NCBI GenBank assembly: GCA_938028705.1
Contig: CALIZI010000371.1
Location: 1-33,610 of the forward strand
Direction of reading: 5' to 3'
DNA from: an uncultured Saprospiraceae bacterium
GTDB taxonomy: Bacteria; Bacteroidota; Bacteroidia; Chitinophagales; Saprospiraceae
Length of the DNA stretch: 33,610 nt
The position numbers and the translations under genes are program-made. The stretch's first letter is position 1, and each line of letters opens with the position of its first letter. This document shows, one piece after another, positions 23,525-31,605 of this stretch. Below the pieces are notes generated by a model. It made no database searches. It was given only the letters and a program-made list of their open reading frames with translations, and was not told the DNA's origin.

Positions 23525-24676
23525 ATGTCAAGAAAAAAAATTGCTTTATTAGGTCCTTGCTATCCCTATCGCGGGGGCAATGCCTTATTTATTTCGCATC
23601 TGTACGAAGCACTGGAGAAAGAGTTTGATGTCGAATTAATCAATTATAAGTTGCTGTATCCCAGCCTATTATTTCCCGGAACGACACAATATGATAAAAG
23701 TGATGAGCATTATTCGGAATTTACGGGTAAGCGAATGGTCAATTCTATTGGTCCTTTTTCGTGGTGGCGGACGGCACAGTATATTAAAAAAATGAATCCC
23801 GACTTGGTGGCGATTGATTGGTGGCAACCCTTCTTTGGTCCTTCCAATCGCGCGATTAGCGCGATGCTGCACAAGCACTTTCCAAACAAAATTTTATTTA
23901 TTACAGAAAACGTGATTTCGCATGAGGCGCGTCGGATTGATAAGTTCCTGACCAAAATGGGACTCAAACATGCGGATAAGTTTCTGGCACTCTCCAATAT
24001 CGTAGAAAAGGATTTGCCGCAGTATAGTCGCGGACAAAAAATCTATCGCTCGGAGCTGCCGATTTTCGGTTGGTTCAAAGCTGATGATGCCACAGATATT
24101 GCAGCAGAGAAAGAAAAATTAGGCTTTAGTGCCGACCATACCGTATTGTTATTTTTCGGATATGTACGGCGGTACAAAGGCTTGGATATTTTGCTCGAAG
24201 CCTTTGCCGACCTTGCCGCACAGCGTAGTGATTTACGTTTGTTGGTTGCCGGAGAATTTTATGATAAGCCCGAATTTTATGACGAAATTATCGAAAAACT
24301 CGGTATTGGGGATAAGGTAAAAGTCATCAATCAATACATTCCGAATGAGGAATTAGCTAAGTATTTTCAGTTGTCGGAGGTCGTCGTATTGCCTTACAGG
24401 TCGGGTACGCAAAGCGGTATTTTGAACATCGCTTACGGCTACCAAAAACCTGTGGTGATCACGGATGTGGGCGGCTTTGCAGAGTTTGTGGACGATGGTA
24501 AAACGGGCGTAATGGTGCCGACTGCCGATAAATACAACATTGCCGCAGGGGTACGACATTACTTTGAATTGTCAAAAACAGTAGATTTTGCAGAAAATAT
24601 CCGGCGGCGGGTGGCAAGTAATGGCTTTGAAAAAATTGCAGAAGTGTTTAAGGAAATTTTGGCGGATTCGGAGTAA
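23525..24676 (+). CDS. Glycosyltransferase, GT4-like (GT-B fold)
   Basis: A 383-residue protein. The N-terminal domain begins KIALLGPCYPYRGGNALFIS, the nucleotide-sugar type first strand and glycine loop. The C-terminal domain has LLFFGYVRRYKGLDILLEAF, LRLLVAGEFYDK and VVLPYRSGTQSGILNIAYGY followed by KPVVITDVGGFAEFV. The usual E-x7-E pair of GT4 is replaced by the TQSGILNIAY form seen in one subgroup, so the donor cannot be named. There is no signal or membrane helix, so it acts in the cytoplasm, probably on surface glycans, in line with the acyltransferase nearby. Confidence 0.88.
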   Translation: MSRKKIALLGPCYPYRGGNALFISHLYEALEKEFDVELINYKLLYPSLLFPGTTQYDKSDEHYSEFTGKRMVNSIGPFSWWRTAQYIKKMNPDLVAIDWWQPFFGPSNRAISAMLHKHFPNKILFITENVISHEARRIDKFLTKMGLKHADKFLALSNIVEKDLPQYSRGQKIYRSELPIFGWFKADDATDIAAEKEKLGFSADHTVLLFFGYVRRYKGLDILLEAFADLAAQRSDLRLLVAGEFYDKPEFYDEIIEKLGIGDKVKVINQYIPNEELAKYFQLSEVVVLPYRSGTQSGILNIAYGYQKPVVITDVGGFAEFVDDGKTGVMVPTADKYNIAAGVRHYFELSKTVDFAENIRRRVASNGFEKIAEVFKEILADSE

Positions 24677-24684
24677 TCGGTAGG

Positions 24685-24723
24685 AAAAAAAAGAGGCTAA
24701 ACGTATCGCTACATCATGCCTCT
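24685..24723 (-). terminator. Rho-independent terminator of the sigma/anti-sigma genes
   Basis: On the minus strand, AGAGGC and GCCTCT form a stem around a 20-base loop, directly followed by eight T (24692-24685). It lies 52 bases past the stop of the gene at 24775-25458 and between two convergent genes. Confidence 0.8.
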
Positions 24724-24774
24724 CCGTTGGATTGAATTGAAATTGAATTGATATTTGTATAACGAAAATGTGGT

Positions 24775-25458
24775 TTAATTATTTTCCACATTGTCCGTAT
24801 TTTCAGTTTCTTTTGATATATAATTCAGTAAATTAAGTACAAATTCGGAATCATTGTCGAGTATGTCCATAAAACGACTCGCTAATTCGGGGGAAATATC
24901 AGGAAAAGGATAAGTCACGCCATTCATCACATAATCATAAATATCCTCTACGCCCGAAAAATCGCTACTTATATCTAAATCATAATTATTTAATAAAAGG
25001 TCAAATGTTTCTGTCGTTAAAGACACATTTTCTTCTGTTTTACCCTCAATGGATACCACTTGGACTATCCATTGTACCAATTCTTCTGTTCCCGACAAGT
25101 TAGTTTCAACGATTTCCTGTTTAGCCTTGACCTTATTATTTGCCAGATTTTTTTTACCAAAAACATATTGCATGAAGGTAAAAGGAATGGCTAAAGTCAA
25201 TAAAATCAATGCTGCAAACCGTGCAACTTTCACCAATACGGCTTTCCGGCGTATTTTGCTTTCTCTTCCTTCAAATCGGGCTTTTAATTGCATATTTCGG
25301 TGGTCACGCATGAGTTCTAAACCGCGAATATAATGCGTGACCTGTTCGGCAAATACAGTATCTACAATCATACGGGTCTCAAAGGCTTCTTTGGACTCCG
25401 CATCTAATCTGTCATAATAATAATCATCAACAAGTTGCTCAAACTGAATTTTTATCAT
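24775..25458 (-). CDS. Putative anti-sigma factor with one membrane helix
   Basis: A 227-residue protein with a cytoplasmic N-terminus (about 1-75), one membrane helix (about 77-98, VARFAALILLTLAIPFTFMQ) and a periplasmic acidic domain. The N-terminal pattern YYYDRLDAESKEAFETRMIV resembles the leading helix of anti-sigma domains (a (L/Y)xxGxLxxxExxxFE type). It follows the ECF sigma gene on the same strand, the normal order for a sigma/anti-sigma pair. No zinc-binding H-x3-C-x2-C motif is seen. The assignment rests on context and weak motif similarity. Confidence 0.6.
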   Translation of the reverse strand: MIKIQFEQLVDDYYYDRLDAESKEAFETRMIVDTVFAEQVTHYIRGLELMRDHRNMQLKARFEGRESKIRRKAVLVKVARFAALILLTLAIPFTFMQYVFGKKNLANNKVKAKQEIVETNLSGTEELVQWIVQVVSIEGKTEENVSLTTETFDLLLNNYDLDISSDFSGVEDIYDYVMNGVTYPFPDISPELASRFMDILDNDSEFVLNLLNYISKETENTDNVENN

Positions 25459-25498
25459 TTGTTTTATTATTCTGGATTTTAGTATCGTAATTTTGTAA

Positions 25499-25550
25499 TT
25501 CGCTACTCGTCACTCGTCACTCACTACTCGCTACTCGTCACTCACTACTC
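25499..25550. repeat. CTACTCG-type heptamer array between sigma and anti-sigma genes
   Basis: CGCTACT CGTCACT CGTCACT CACTACT CGCTACT CGTCACT CACTACT: seven consecutive 7-mers running exactly up to the sigma-factor stop codon (25551-25553). It forms most of the 92-base gap inside what should be one operon. Confidence 0.75.
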
Positions 25551-26144
25551 CTATTTAAAAAGATATGATTTAAGCGGTTCGTTTTCTGCGAGTAATGTAT
25601 TGAGTTCTTTCATTGCCCTGCTTTTATAATTTCGGGCAACTTGGGCGTTTTTCAAGCCCATTCGTCCGGCTATTTCGGTCATATCATGCCCTTCCATCCA
25701 CAGTGTGAGTATTTTTTGGTGATTTTTTTTCAAGCGTCCGACAATATTTTTGACATATCGCCCACGTTCTTCACTCACTACACCTTGCCAGGGGTCGGCT
25801 ACGGGCATTTCATAATTTTCTTCCAGTTTTTTTCTCAACTCATTGTCACGCACTGTTTTATTGAATTTTTTGTACCACAATTTTTTCCCAATAGAAAAAA
25901 GATAGGTCTTGATATTCGATTCTCCTTTGAATATTCCCCTTTCAATGTTATTGATGAGTACAATGACGGTATCTTGAAAAACATCTAAAGCATCTTCTTT
26001 ATTTCCGTTTCGCAATTGCACAAAACGCACAAAATTATCTCTGTATTGGTTATACAAATAATTTATTGCCTCGTCCGATACCCCTCCACCTGTCCTTATC
26101 GCTGCTACAATACTTGATGTCGTATGTTTTTTTCGTCTAAACAT
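25551..26144 (-). CDS. ECF-family RNA polymerase sigma factor
   Basis: A 197-residue sigma-70 family protein. Region 2 is at about residues 25-90 (YLYNQYRDNFVRFV, ALDVFQDTVIVLINNI, NIKTYLFSIGKKLWYKKF), and region 4 at about 135-185 (LKKNHQKILTLWMEGHDMTE, GLKNAQVARNYKSRAMKEL, a helix-turn-helix). It would direct polymerase to a regulon responding to an envelope signal sensed through the membrane protein encoded next. No target promoter can be named. About 100 bases separate it from the anti-sigma gene. Confidence 0.9.
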   Translation of the reverse strand: MFRRKKHTTSSIVAAIRTGGGVSDEAINYLYNQYRDNFVRFVQLRNGNKEDALDVFQDTVIVLINNIERGIFKGESNIKTYLFSIGKKLWYKKFNKTVRDNELRKKLEENYEMPVADPWQGVVSEERGRYVKNIVGRLKKNHQKILTLWMEGHDMTEIAGRMGLKNAQVARNYKSRAMKELNTLLAENEPLKSYLFK

Positions 26145-26370
26145 AATATTAGTTTAGTGATTAGTAAATTCATCAATGATTTTTCAAAGTTTGATTTACT
26201 AATTATTTATTTACAATTCATTTTATACCGTAAATTTACAGATAAAATTGATGTAAATGGTGTTAATAATGTAAAAAATATAGACGACCTTCTGTAGTTT
26301 GAGTAAGTGTATATTTGTTCCTTTAGAATTAAAAATGTAACCTTTGATTATATTTTTTAACAAAAAATTA

Positions 26371-26494
26371 GCAACCGCAAATTCAACCGCAACCGCAAAT
26401 TCAATTAAAAATAAAATCACAAAGTGATTTTCGCCGAAGGCGAATTAAATTTAAAAATTGAAGTTGCAGTTGAGGTTGAGGTTGCAGTTGAAAT
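26371..26494. repeat. Foldback-like CAACCG/GTTGAG hexamer arrays touching a stop codon
   Basis: Left arm: GCAACCGCAAATTCAACCGC and following (26371-26410). Right arm: TTGAAGTTGCAGTTGAGGTT and following (26457-26491). They are complementary arrays of 6-base words. The centre has two perfect hairpins, AAAATCAC-AAA-GTGATTTT (26413-26431) and TCGCCGAAGGCGA (26431-26443). The right arm ends at the stop codon of the T9SS gene (26495). The remaining gap 26145-26370 shows nothing recognisable. Confidence 0.7.
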
Positions 26495-29400
26495 TTATCG
26501 TTTTACAACCCGTTTTGATATACTAAATTCCTCTCCGAATATTCTGACAAGATAAGTACCGGAAGGATATGCGACCAACGAAATTGGAGCAATGAAAATA
26601 CCATCATAACTACTCACCATTCTACTTTGAATAACTCTGCCATTGATATCAATGATTTCAAAATCAAGACTTGGCGGTGCATTGGCTATGCTAAATTCGA
26701 GGGTAAAATATCCATCATTCGGATTGGGTGTGAGGATAAAGGAGTAAGTATTTTCTTCGGCATCCGTAGTAGAGACATATAAAGGAACAAATACAGTTTC
26801 GGAATAGGTACAAGCACCTGTGGCATCTTCAACAAGCACCTCATAATCACCGGTCATCAGGTCAATAAATAAGGAAGAGGATTGGAAGGTGTTTCCGCCG
26901 TCAATGCTGTACATATAAGGGGGTGTTCCATTCATGGCTACTATGGCTATGGAACCTTCATTATTACCACGATCATCAGAAATGGTAAAGGAAGCAGTAA
27001 GCAGACACTCTACTTCCAATATTGTTCCCGCACAAAAATCTTGTGATTCTTGTGTAAAAAACTCTCCGGTACCGCTAAATACTGTATTTCCGTCTTGATC
27101 TACCATATTATAATTTCCAAGTCCGTAACCACAACAAATACCGTCTCCATAGCTATCAAAAATAGTAAAAGTGTAACACTGTCCAGTATCAAGACACATA
27201 TCGGTGGATTCCAATGTTCCTATGGTATTATATGGACCGCCGGAAAAGAGAAGATTTTCCAGTGAATCTACCACCTCCCATGTCGTTTCAGTTGGGTAAT
27301 TGTCGGTCAGAATATTTAAAGTAAATTGCTCCAAACCTCCGGCATAATCGACGGTTATTTGGGCTGAATTATTGGTGGTGTCGCGGTCAGTATCGCCATT
27401 AACATTGGTGAATACGATATCAATATCATTGACACCGGATATTAAATTGTCAATAGGAATACTAACATCTTCTGACTCAGTATAACTTAAATTCCCTGCC
27501 CATGAGACGGTATCTGAGGGAACGCCATTGAGGGTAATATGAAAATCTCCTGATGTGATCTTGTCTGCGCCATTATTGCTAATTGTTGCCACTACTTCGG
27601 TATTGGGTCTACATACACCGGCAGGTTGTTGAAGGCTAAGTACGCCGTCAATTGCCAACAAATGATTGACAATGTTTAGAAGTGTATCGTTGCGGGAAGT
27701 TGAGTCTAAGGGATGTGAGACAAATGCTTTGATTTCATAAGCTCCCACGACAGACATATCAACGGTATTGGCAAAACTATGTAAGTATGTTGAGTCCGAA
27801 AATAAGGTATCTGCAATCGTTATTTGGTCGGTCAGAGTGCCATCAAAAAAGAATCCCAGATCGTAATTTGCCAAAGGCTCTAAGCCTCTGTTTAGAATTT
27901 TTATAGTAACAATTTCATTGCTGTCAAGCATAGCTGCATTAGTGGGTTCGACGATGCTTGTAATATCCAAATCGAAGGTGTCTCTCTCGATTTTGAAGGC
28001 TACGATGCGGGTCCGGGTGACACCGGTTCCATCACCGGCATACTCTGTGGTGTACCAAAATGTAAAACCGTCAACAGGGTCAACTGACATGTGAGAATAA
28101 TCTCCGAAGCGACCATTTGCATTGATGGTAGCTATACCGTCTATAACATTATATTCATCAACGGTCATTATACCGAGCGAGTCGTTTGCATATCTGCCTG
28201 TATAGCGAATACCTATATAATCATCAGGACTTGAAACATTGTATCCCAAAGCAATATTCCCAGATTTGTCTATGGCTATGGAAGGCATAAAACGGTGCAT
28301 ATCATCGGGGGAGTAAGTACCTTCCTGATATAGAGACCATTCTGCGCCGGGTGTTTTCCGTAATTCTACCCATCTTATGCCTGAAAGGTTGTCACCATCC
28401 GTCACATCAGTAATAAAGGACAAAACAATGGATTCGTGTGTTCCGAAATTACGAAATTTAGGAACATTCATAATGATGTCAGAAATACCACTGACGCCAT
28501 CTCCACCCGCTTGAGGAATACAATTGAATATATTGCCTCCATCAAGACAGGGAAAACTATCAAAATTAGACGTAGCAATATTAATCGTTTCTACGCTTGT
28601 ACTATCAGCATCATTCCAATCAATATCAAAACGAATAATATCAATTTCATCTTGCATAGCATTACCCCACGAAGCATCGTCTAGTTTGACTGCCAATGGT
28701 CGTGCATCACTGGGTGGTATATCGCCATCTGCGTCAACGGGAATAGACACCAAAAATCCACTTTCAGTATTCGCTCCCGGTATCAGTATTCGTTGCATGG
28801 TGACGATACTATCACCTACTATCAAACCTGCTTTATCAATAACGTATTGGCTCAAGTTCCCCGGATTAAGCTCATTAGTACTGATGGCTAAAGCATCGGG
28901 CCATATTCCATATTTTGGATAATCAGGGAAATTGGGAGTAGAAAAAGAATAGGCATAATATGCGCCGAGCGGGTCGGAAGTGACCGAGACGGCAATTAGT
29001 AAATTGGCAGGATCTGTAAATTCTGTAATAAACCAGCGGTTTTCGGATTCGTCAAATAGCACAATCGGGTCTCCGGCAGAAGCAGCTCCTAATGATGCCC
29101 ACAAATCGCCCATAGCAAATTCCTGAATCAAATTGCCCTCTTTATCAAATACACCGACCTGTGTGACATTAACTGCCTGTACATAATAGTCTAAGCCAAC
29201 ATCTCCAGTAGGATCGTGTGGTGAACCAAAATCACCAATACCATTGATATTTATCAGCGGCTCTATAGGTATATTTTGAGTATATTGTGATTGTCGGATA
29301 AGGTCGGGTCCTAAATGTTCCAATTCCGGAATAACAGTATTGGAATGTACCGCTTGTGCTTTGAAATTATCAGGAGCTTTTCTATTCTTTTTAAAAATCT

Positions 29401-29572
29401 TTTTCTTGGCTTTAAAATCGGAGCCTGAAGCCACGAGGTCCCGTACTTCCATAGAAGTACCTAATAAGACAGCTTGTGTGACGGAAACATCGGCTTCCGT
29501 TTTTTCGACACGCACCTGCCCGAATAATGTCATACAGACAAATAATAGTAAAGTAGTATTTGTAATTTTCAT
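26495..29572 (-). CDS. Large secreted protein with T9SS type A sorting domain
   Basis: A 1025-residue exported protein with a signal peptide (MKITNTTLLLFVCMTLFGQ). Residues about 85-520 form a beta-propeller-like region with DPTGDVGLDYYVQAVN, DPIVLFDESENRWFITEF and repeated W/Y-rich strands. From about 530 to 760 come two CARDB-like beta domains, followed by a cysteine-containing module (CYTFTIFDSYGDGICCGYG, about 820-870), a single SprB-like repeat (TPPYMYSIDGGNTFQ), and a type A C-terminal sorting domain (FILTPNPNDGYFTLEF ... YPSGTYLVRIFG ... KRVVKR). It would be exported by the Sec and type IX systems and attached at the surface or released. Enzymatic activity is not visible. The promoter region is occupied by the element at 29588-29762. 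Confidence 0.88.
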   Translation of the reverse strand: MKITNTTLLLFVCMTLFGQVRVEKTEADVSVTQAVLLGTSMEVRDLVASGSDFKAKKKIFKKNRKAPDNFKAQAVHSNTVIPELEHLGPDLIRQSQYTQNIPIEPLININGIGDFGSPHDPTGDVGLDYYVQAVNVTQVGVFDKEGNLIQEFAMGDLWASLGAASAGDPIVLFDESENRWFITEFTDPANLLIAVSVTSDPLGAYYAYSFSTPNFPDYPKYGIWPDALAISTNELNPGNLSQYVIDKAGLIVGDSIVTMQRILIPGANTESGFLVSIPVDADGDIPPSDARPLAVKLDDASWGNAMQDEIDIIRFDIDWNDADSTSVETINIATSNFDSFPCLDGGNIFNCIPQAGGDGVSGISDIIMNVPKFRNFGTHESIVLSFITDVTDGDNLSGIRWVELRKTPGAEWSLYQEGTYSPDDMHRFMPSIAIDKSGNIALGYNVSSPDDYIGIRYTGRYANDSLGIMTVDEYNVIDGIATINANGRFGDYSHMSVDPVDGFTFWYTTEYAGDGTGVTRTRIVAFKIERDTFDLDITSIVEPTNAAMLDSNEIVTIKILNRGLEPLANYDLGFFFDGTLTDQITIADTLFSDSTYLHSFANTVDMSVVGAYEIKAFVSHPLDSTSRNDTLLNIVNHLLAIDGVLSLQQPAGVCRPNTEVVATISNNGADKITSGDFHITLNGVPSDTVSWAGNLSYTESEDVSIPIDNLISGVNDIDIVFTNVNGDTDRDTTNNSAQITVDYAGGLEQFTLNILTDNYPTETTWEVVDSLENLLFSGGPYNTIGTLESTDMCLDTGQCYTFTIFDSYGDGICCGYGLGNYNMVDQDGNTVFSGTGEFFTQESQDFCAGTILEVECLLTASFTISDDRGNNEGSIAIVAMNGTPPYMYSIDGGNTFQSSSLFIDLMTGDYEVLVEDATGACTYSETVFVPLYVSTTDAEENTYSFILTPNPNDGYFTLEFSIANAPPSLDFEIIDINGRVIQSRMVSSYDGIFIAPISLVAYPSGTYLVRIFGEEFSISKRVVKR

Positions 29573-29587
29573 AATGCTTAATTTTTA

Positions 29588-29762
29588 GACTTTGGACAAA
29601 GGAAATTAGGAAATTAGGTAAACCTCTCTTTTTTTAGATTTTTACAAAAAATAATTAATTACATGTTTTATTTTGTTAATAAAATTCATTCAATTGACTA
29701 TCAATGAGTTACGATTGTAAACCGAGTTTCCCAATTTCCTAATTCCCATTTTGTCCAAAGTC
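29588..29762 (-). mobile_element. GACTTTGGACAAA element, copy 2, uninterrupted
   Basis: The ends GACTTTGGACAAAGGAAATT (29588 onward) and their inverse (to 29762) enclose an interior that aligns in reverse complement with 4832-4995. It thus serves as the empty-site reference for the insertion at 4996. It starts 15 bases upstream of the ATG of the T9SS gene, so it likely carries or displaces that gene's promoter. Confidence 0.75.
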
Positions 29763-29917
29763 CAATTAATTTATGCTATCGTTTGATTAAAGTAGGGATA
29801 GTTGTCAGGAAAATGTTTTTATAATTTTATAACTGAATTTTTATATTAAAAGTTTTGCTGATTCTAAAAGGTTAGAGGGCATAGTTGAATTTAAAAAAAA
29901 ATAGGGAACTTTGTTAT

Positions 29918-30388
29918 ATGCAAAACAACCAAGTTCCCACTGAGAAAAAATCTCGACATAAAAGTAAAGAATTATTATCAAAAACCAATAGAGACAGACA
30001 TACAGGGTACAGGACAAATCTTTAATTTCAAATTGAACTGAGAGCAATTAAGCCCTTGTAATGACTGCTTTAGCTGTCAAGTAAATAACAAGATACATTA
30101 CATAAATAATTCATTTTAAATTAATTATAAAATATAAATAAAAAAATACTTAACAACTAAAGCAGTCATTGTAGAACTCGCATTAAATCATTTTTTTACT
30201 AAAATTAAAGATTTGTCCTGCACCCGACATACAATTCGTATTCCAATAGGCAAAAAGGCTTATGATATGATGCTATCAAATCGTATGTGTTTTTATCATA
30301 TATTAAATGAATTGATAAAGTAATATCCAGAGTTGTTTCCTCAAGAGATTCTTGATAACATTTGGAGGTGTTCGATTAAAATAGGGAA
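29918..30388 (+). pseudogene. Transposase-like relic split by a MITE
   Basis: Removing 30005-30225 and one copy of the duplicated GACATACA joins two pieces in one frame: MQNNQVPTEKKSRHKSKELL..., through RHTIRIPIGKKAYDMM..., to a stop at 30321. The frame stays open after that stop as YPELFPQEILDNIW. The layout (basic start, R-x-T-I-R-I-P, then a helix and PELFP) reminds me of N-termini of some transposases in Bacteroidota and cyanobacteria, but I cannot name the family. It is broken by the insertion, by a stop and by loss of the rest. Confidence 0.45.
30005..30225. mobile_element. 221-bp MITE with 24-bp ends and an exact 8-bp target duplication
   Basis: The ends begin GGGTACAGGACAAATCTTTA on the left and GGGTGCAGGACAAATCTTTA read from the right, 24 bases with one mismatch. 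GACATACA flanks both sides (29997-30004 and 30226-30233). Nested inside is AATGACTGCTTTAG (30060-30073) with its exact complement (30157-30170). Confidence 0.88.
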
Positions 30389-30405
30389 TCGTTGCAAGGC
30401 GAATG

Positions 30406-30646
30406 TTTGGCTACCTGTCTAACGGCTATCAGTTTATAGTTGTTAGTTCATAGTTCATAGTTTTTCACAATAACTTGAACCACAACACTTTGTAATTCTC
30501 TGACTATTAGCTTTTTACAACGTTAGAAGCATAGTCTGTCTAACGTTGGACAGTTTGATAATCAGTGAGTTATAAAGCTATTGAAATTTAGGTTATTATG
30601 ATAACTATGAACTATGAACTGTCCAACTATTGACTGGTAGCCCAAA
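30406..30646. mobile_element. Foldback-like element with TTCATAG word arms
   Basis: Outer words TTTGGCTACC (30406-30415) and GGTAGCCCAAA (30637-30646) are complementary with one extra base. Inside, tandem words GTTCATAGTTCATAG (about 30447-30462) face AACTATGAACTATGAAC (about 30603-30619). The loop holds TGATAATCAGTGAGTTAT, the interior motif shared with several other elements. Confidence 0.6.
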
Positions 30647-30675
30647 TTTATATTAAAATAAATGTAAATTTAGCA

Positions 30676-30705
30676 TTGTATAATCTGTTTTTTTGTTATA
30701 TTTGC
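30676..30705 (+). promoter_or_regulatory. Orphan Bacteroidota-type promoter
   Basis: TTG (30676-30678) and TATATTTG (30697-30704) match the -33 and -7 consensus with an 18-base spacer. No intact gene follows: a 61-codon frame downstream is cut by the foldback element at 30831. It may be a remnant or the start of a long leader. Confidence 0.4.
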
Positions 30706-30830
30706 ATTCCATCCTTCCTATTACAATATCAGAAGTAAAATTTAATACATTCTCCATCGGAATTAGACGTTGGCTTTATAAAAAAGCAAGTGCTGGTTCT
30801 AGTGAAATAAGGGTATTTTTTAATTATTTT

Positions 30831-31290
30831 GGCATGTTTAGAATTGCAGTTGACACTTTTATCCTCAAATTAAAATAATGTAAAATGTAAAATAATAAAT
30901 GTAAAATGTAAATTTGTAGGACGCAAGTGGACGCGAGGTATTTCTATTTTATTGGTTTTTAATTTTTTAAACAATAAAAAAAACGAAAATATATTGTACA
31001 CGTACTATAAACACTTTTACATTTTACACTTTTACATTTTACACTTTTACATTTTACACTTTTACATTTTACATTTTACATTTTACATTTTACATTTTAC
31101 ACTTTTACACTTTTACATTTTACATTTTACACTTTTACATTTTACATTTTACATTTTACATTTTACATTTTACATTTTACATTTTACATTTTACACTTTT
31201 ACATTTTACATTTTACATTTTACATTTTACATTTTACATTTTACATTTCAAAAAAGTGTCAACTACTTTTACAGCAAATTTAAACATGCC
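30831..31290. mobile_element. Foldback element B with expanded TTTTACA array and exact 8-bp target duplication
   Basis: Outer ends GGCATGTTTAGAATTGC (30831 onward) and its near complement (to 31290) begin with GG; ATTATTTT flanks both sides (30823-30830 and 31291-31298). A second pair, AGTTGACACTTTT (30848-30860/31252-31264), follows. The left arm (30877-30912) has about five GTAAAAT words. The right arm (31014-31248) has about 33 units of ATTTTAC with scattered ACTTTTAC variants. The core (30942-31013) matches element A. Confidence 0.85.
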
Positions 31291-31605
31291 ATTATTTTAC
31301 AATAAAAAATATTTATAAATAATTTCAATTAATTGAAAAACGGCTATATTTCAGTGTGACTAAGTGTTTAAAGTTGTAGCAATTAAATTAATATGCGATA
31401 AAAATAAATTTATAACTTATTATACTTAAAAATATTTTTGGTTCTTCTCGAATTTTTACGAAAAAAACTCAATGGAAGTATTTCAAAAAGCAACCGTCAT
31501 TCTGGAATAAATTCAGCAAGACGTTCTGGTTTGGAGTTGTTTATTCAAGTTCCGCCAAAATCCGAGATGAATCATATTTTTTTTATACACTATGAAATAC
31601 AAATG

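Noticed and set aside
30693-30878. 61-codon frame after the orphan promoter
   Set aside because: It uses TTG, overlaps the promoter box, and its end lies inside the foldback element; no evidence for a protein.
31014-31248. Possible CRISPR-like array
   Set aside because: The units are 7-8 bases with no unique spacers, and no cas genes are nearby; it is a simple tandem array.
30952-31305. 117-codon frame of repeated FYILHFTFYILHF
   Set aside because: Translation of the TTTTACA array; not a protein gene.
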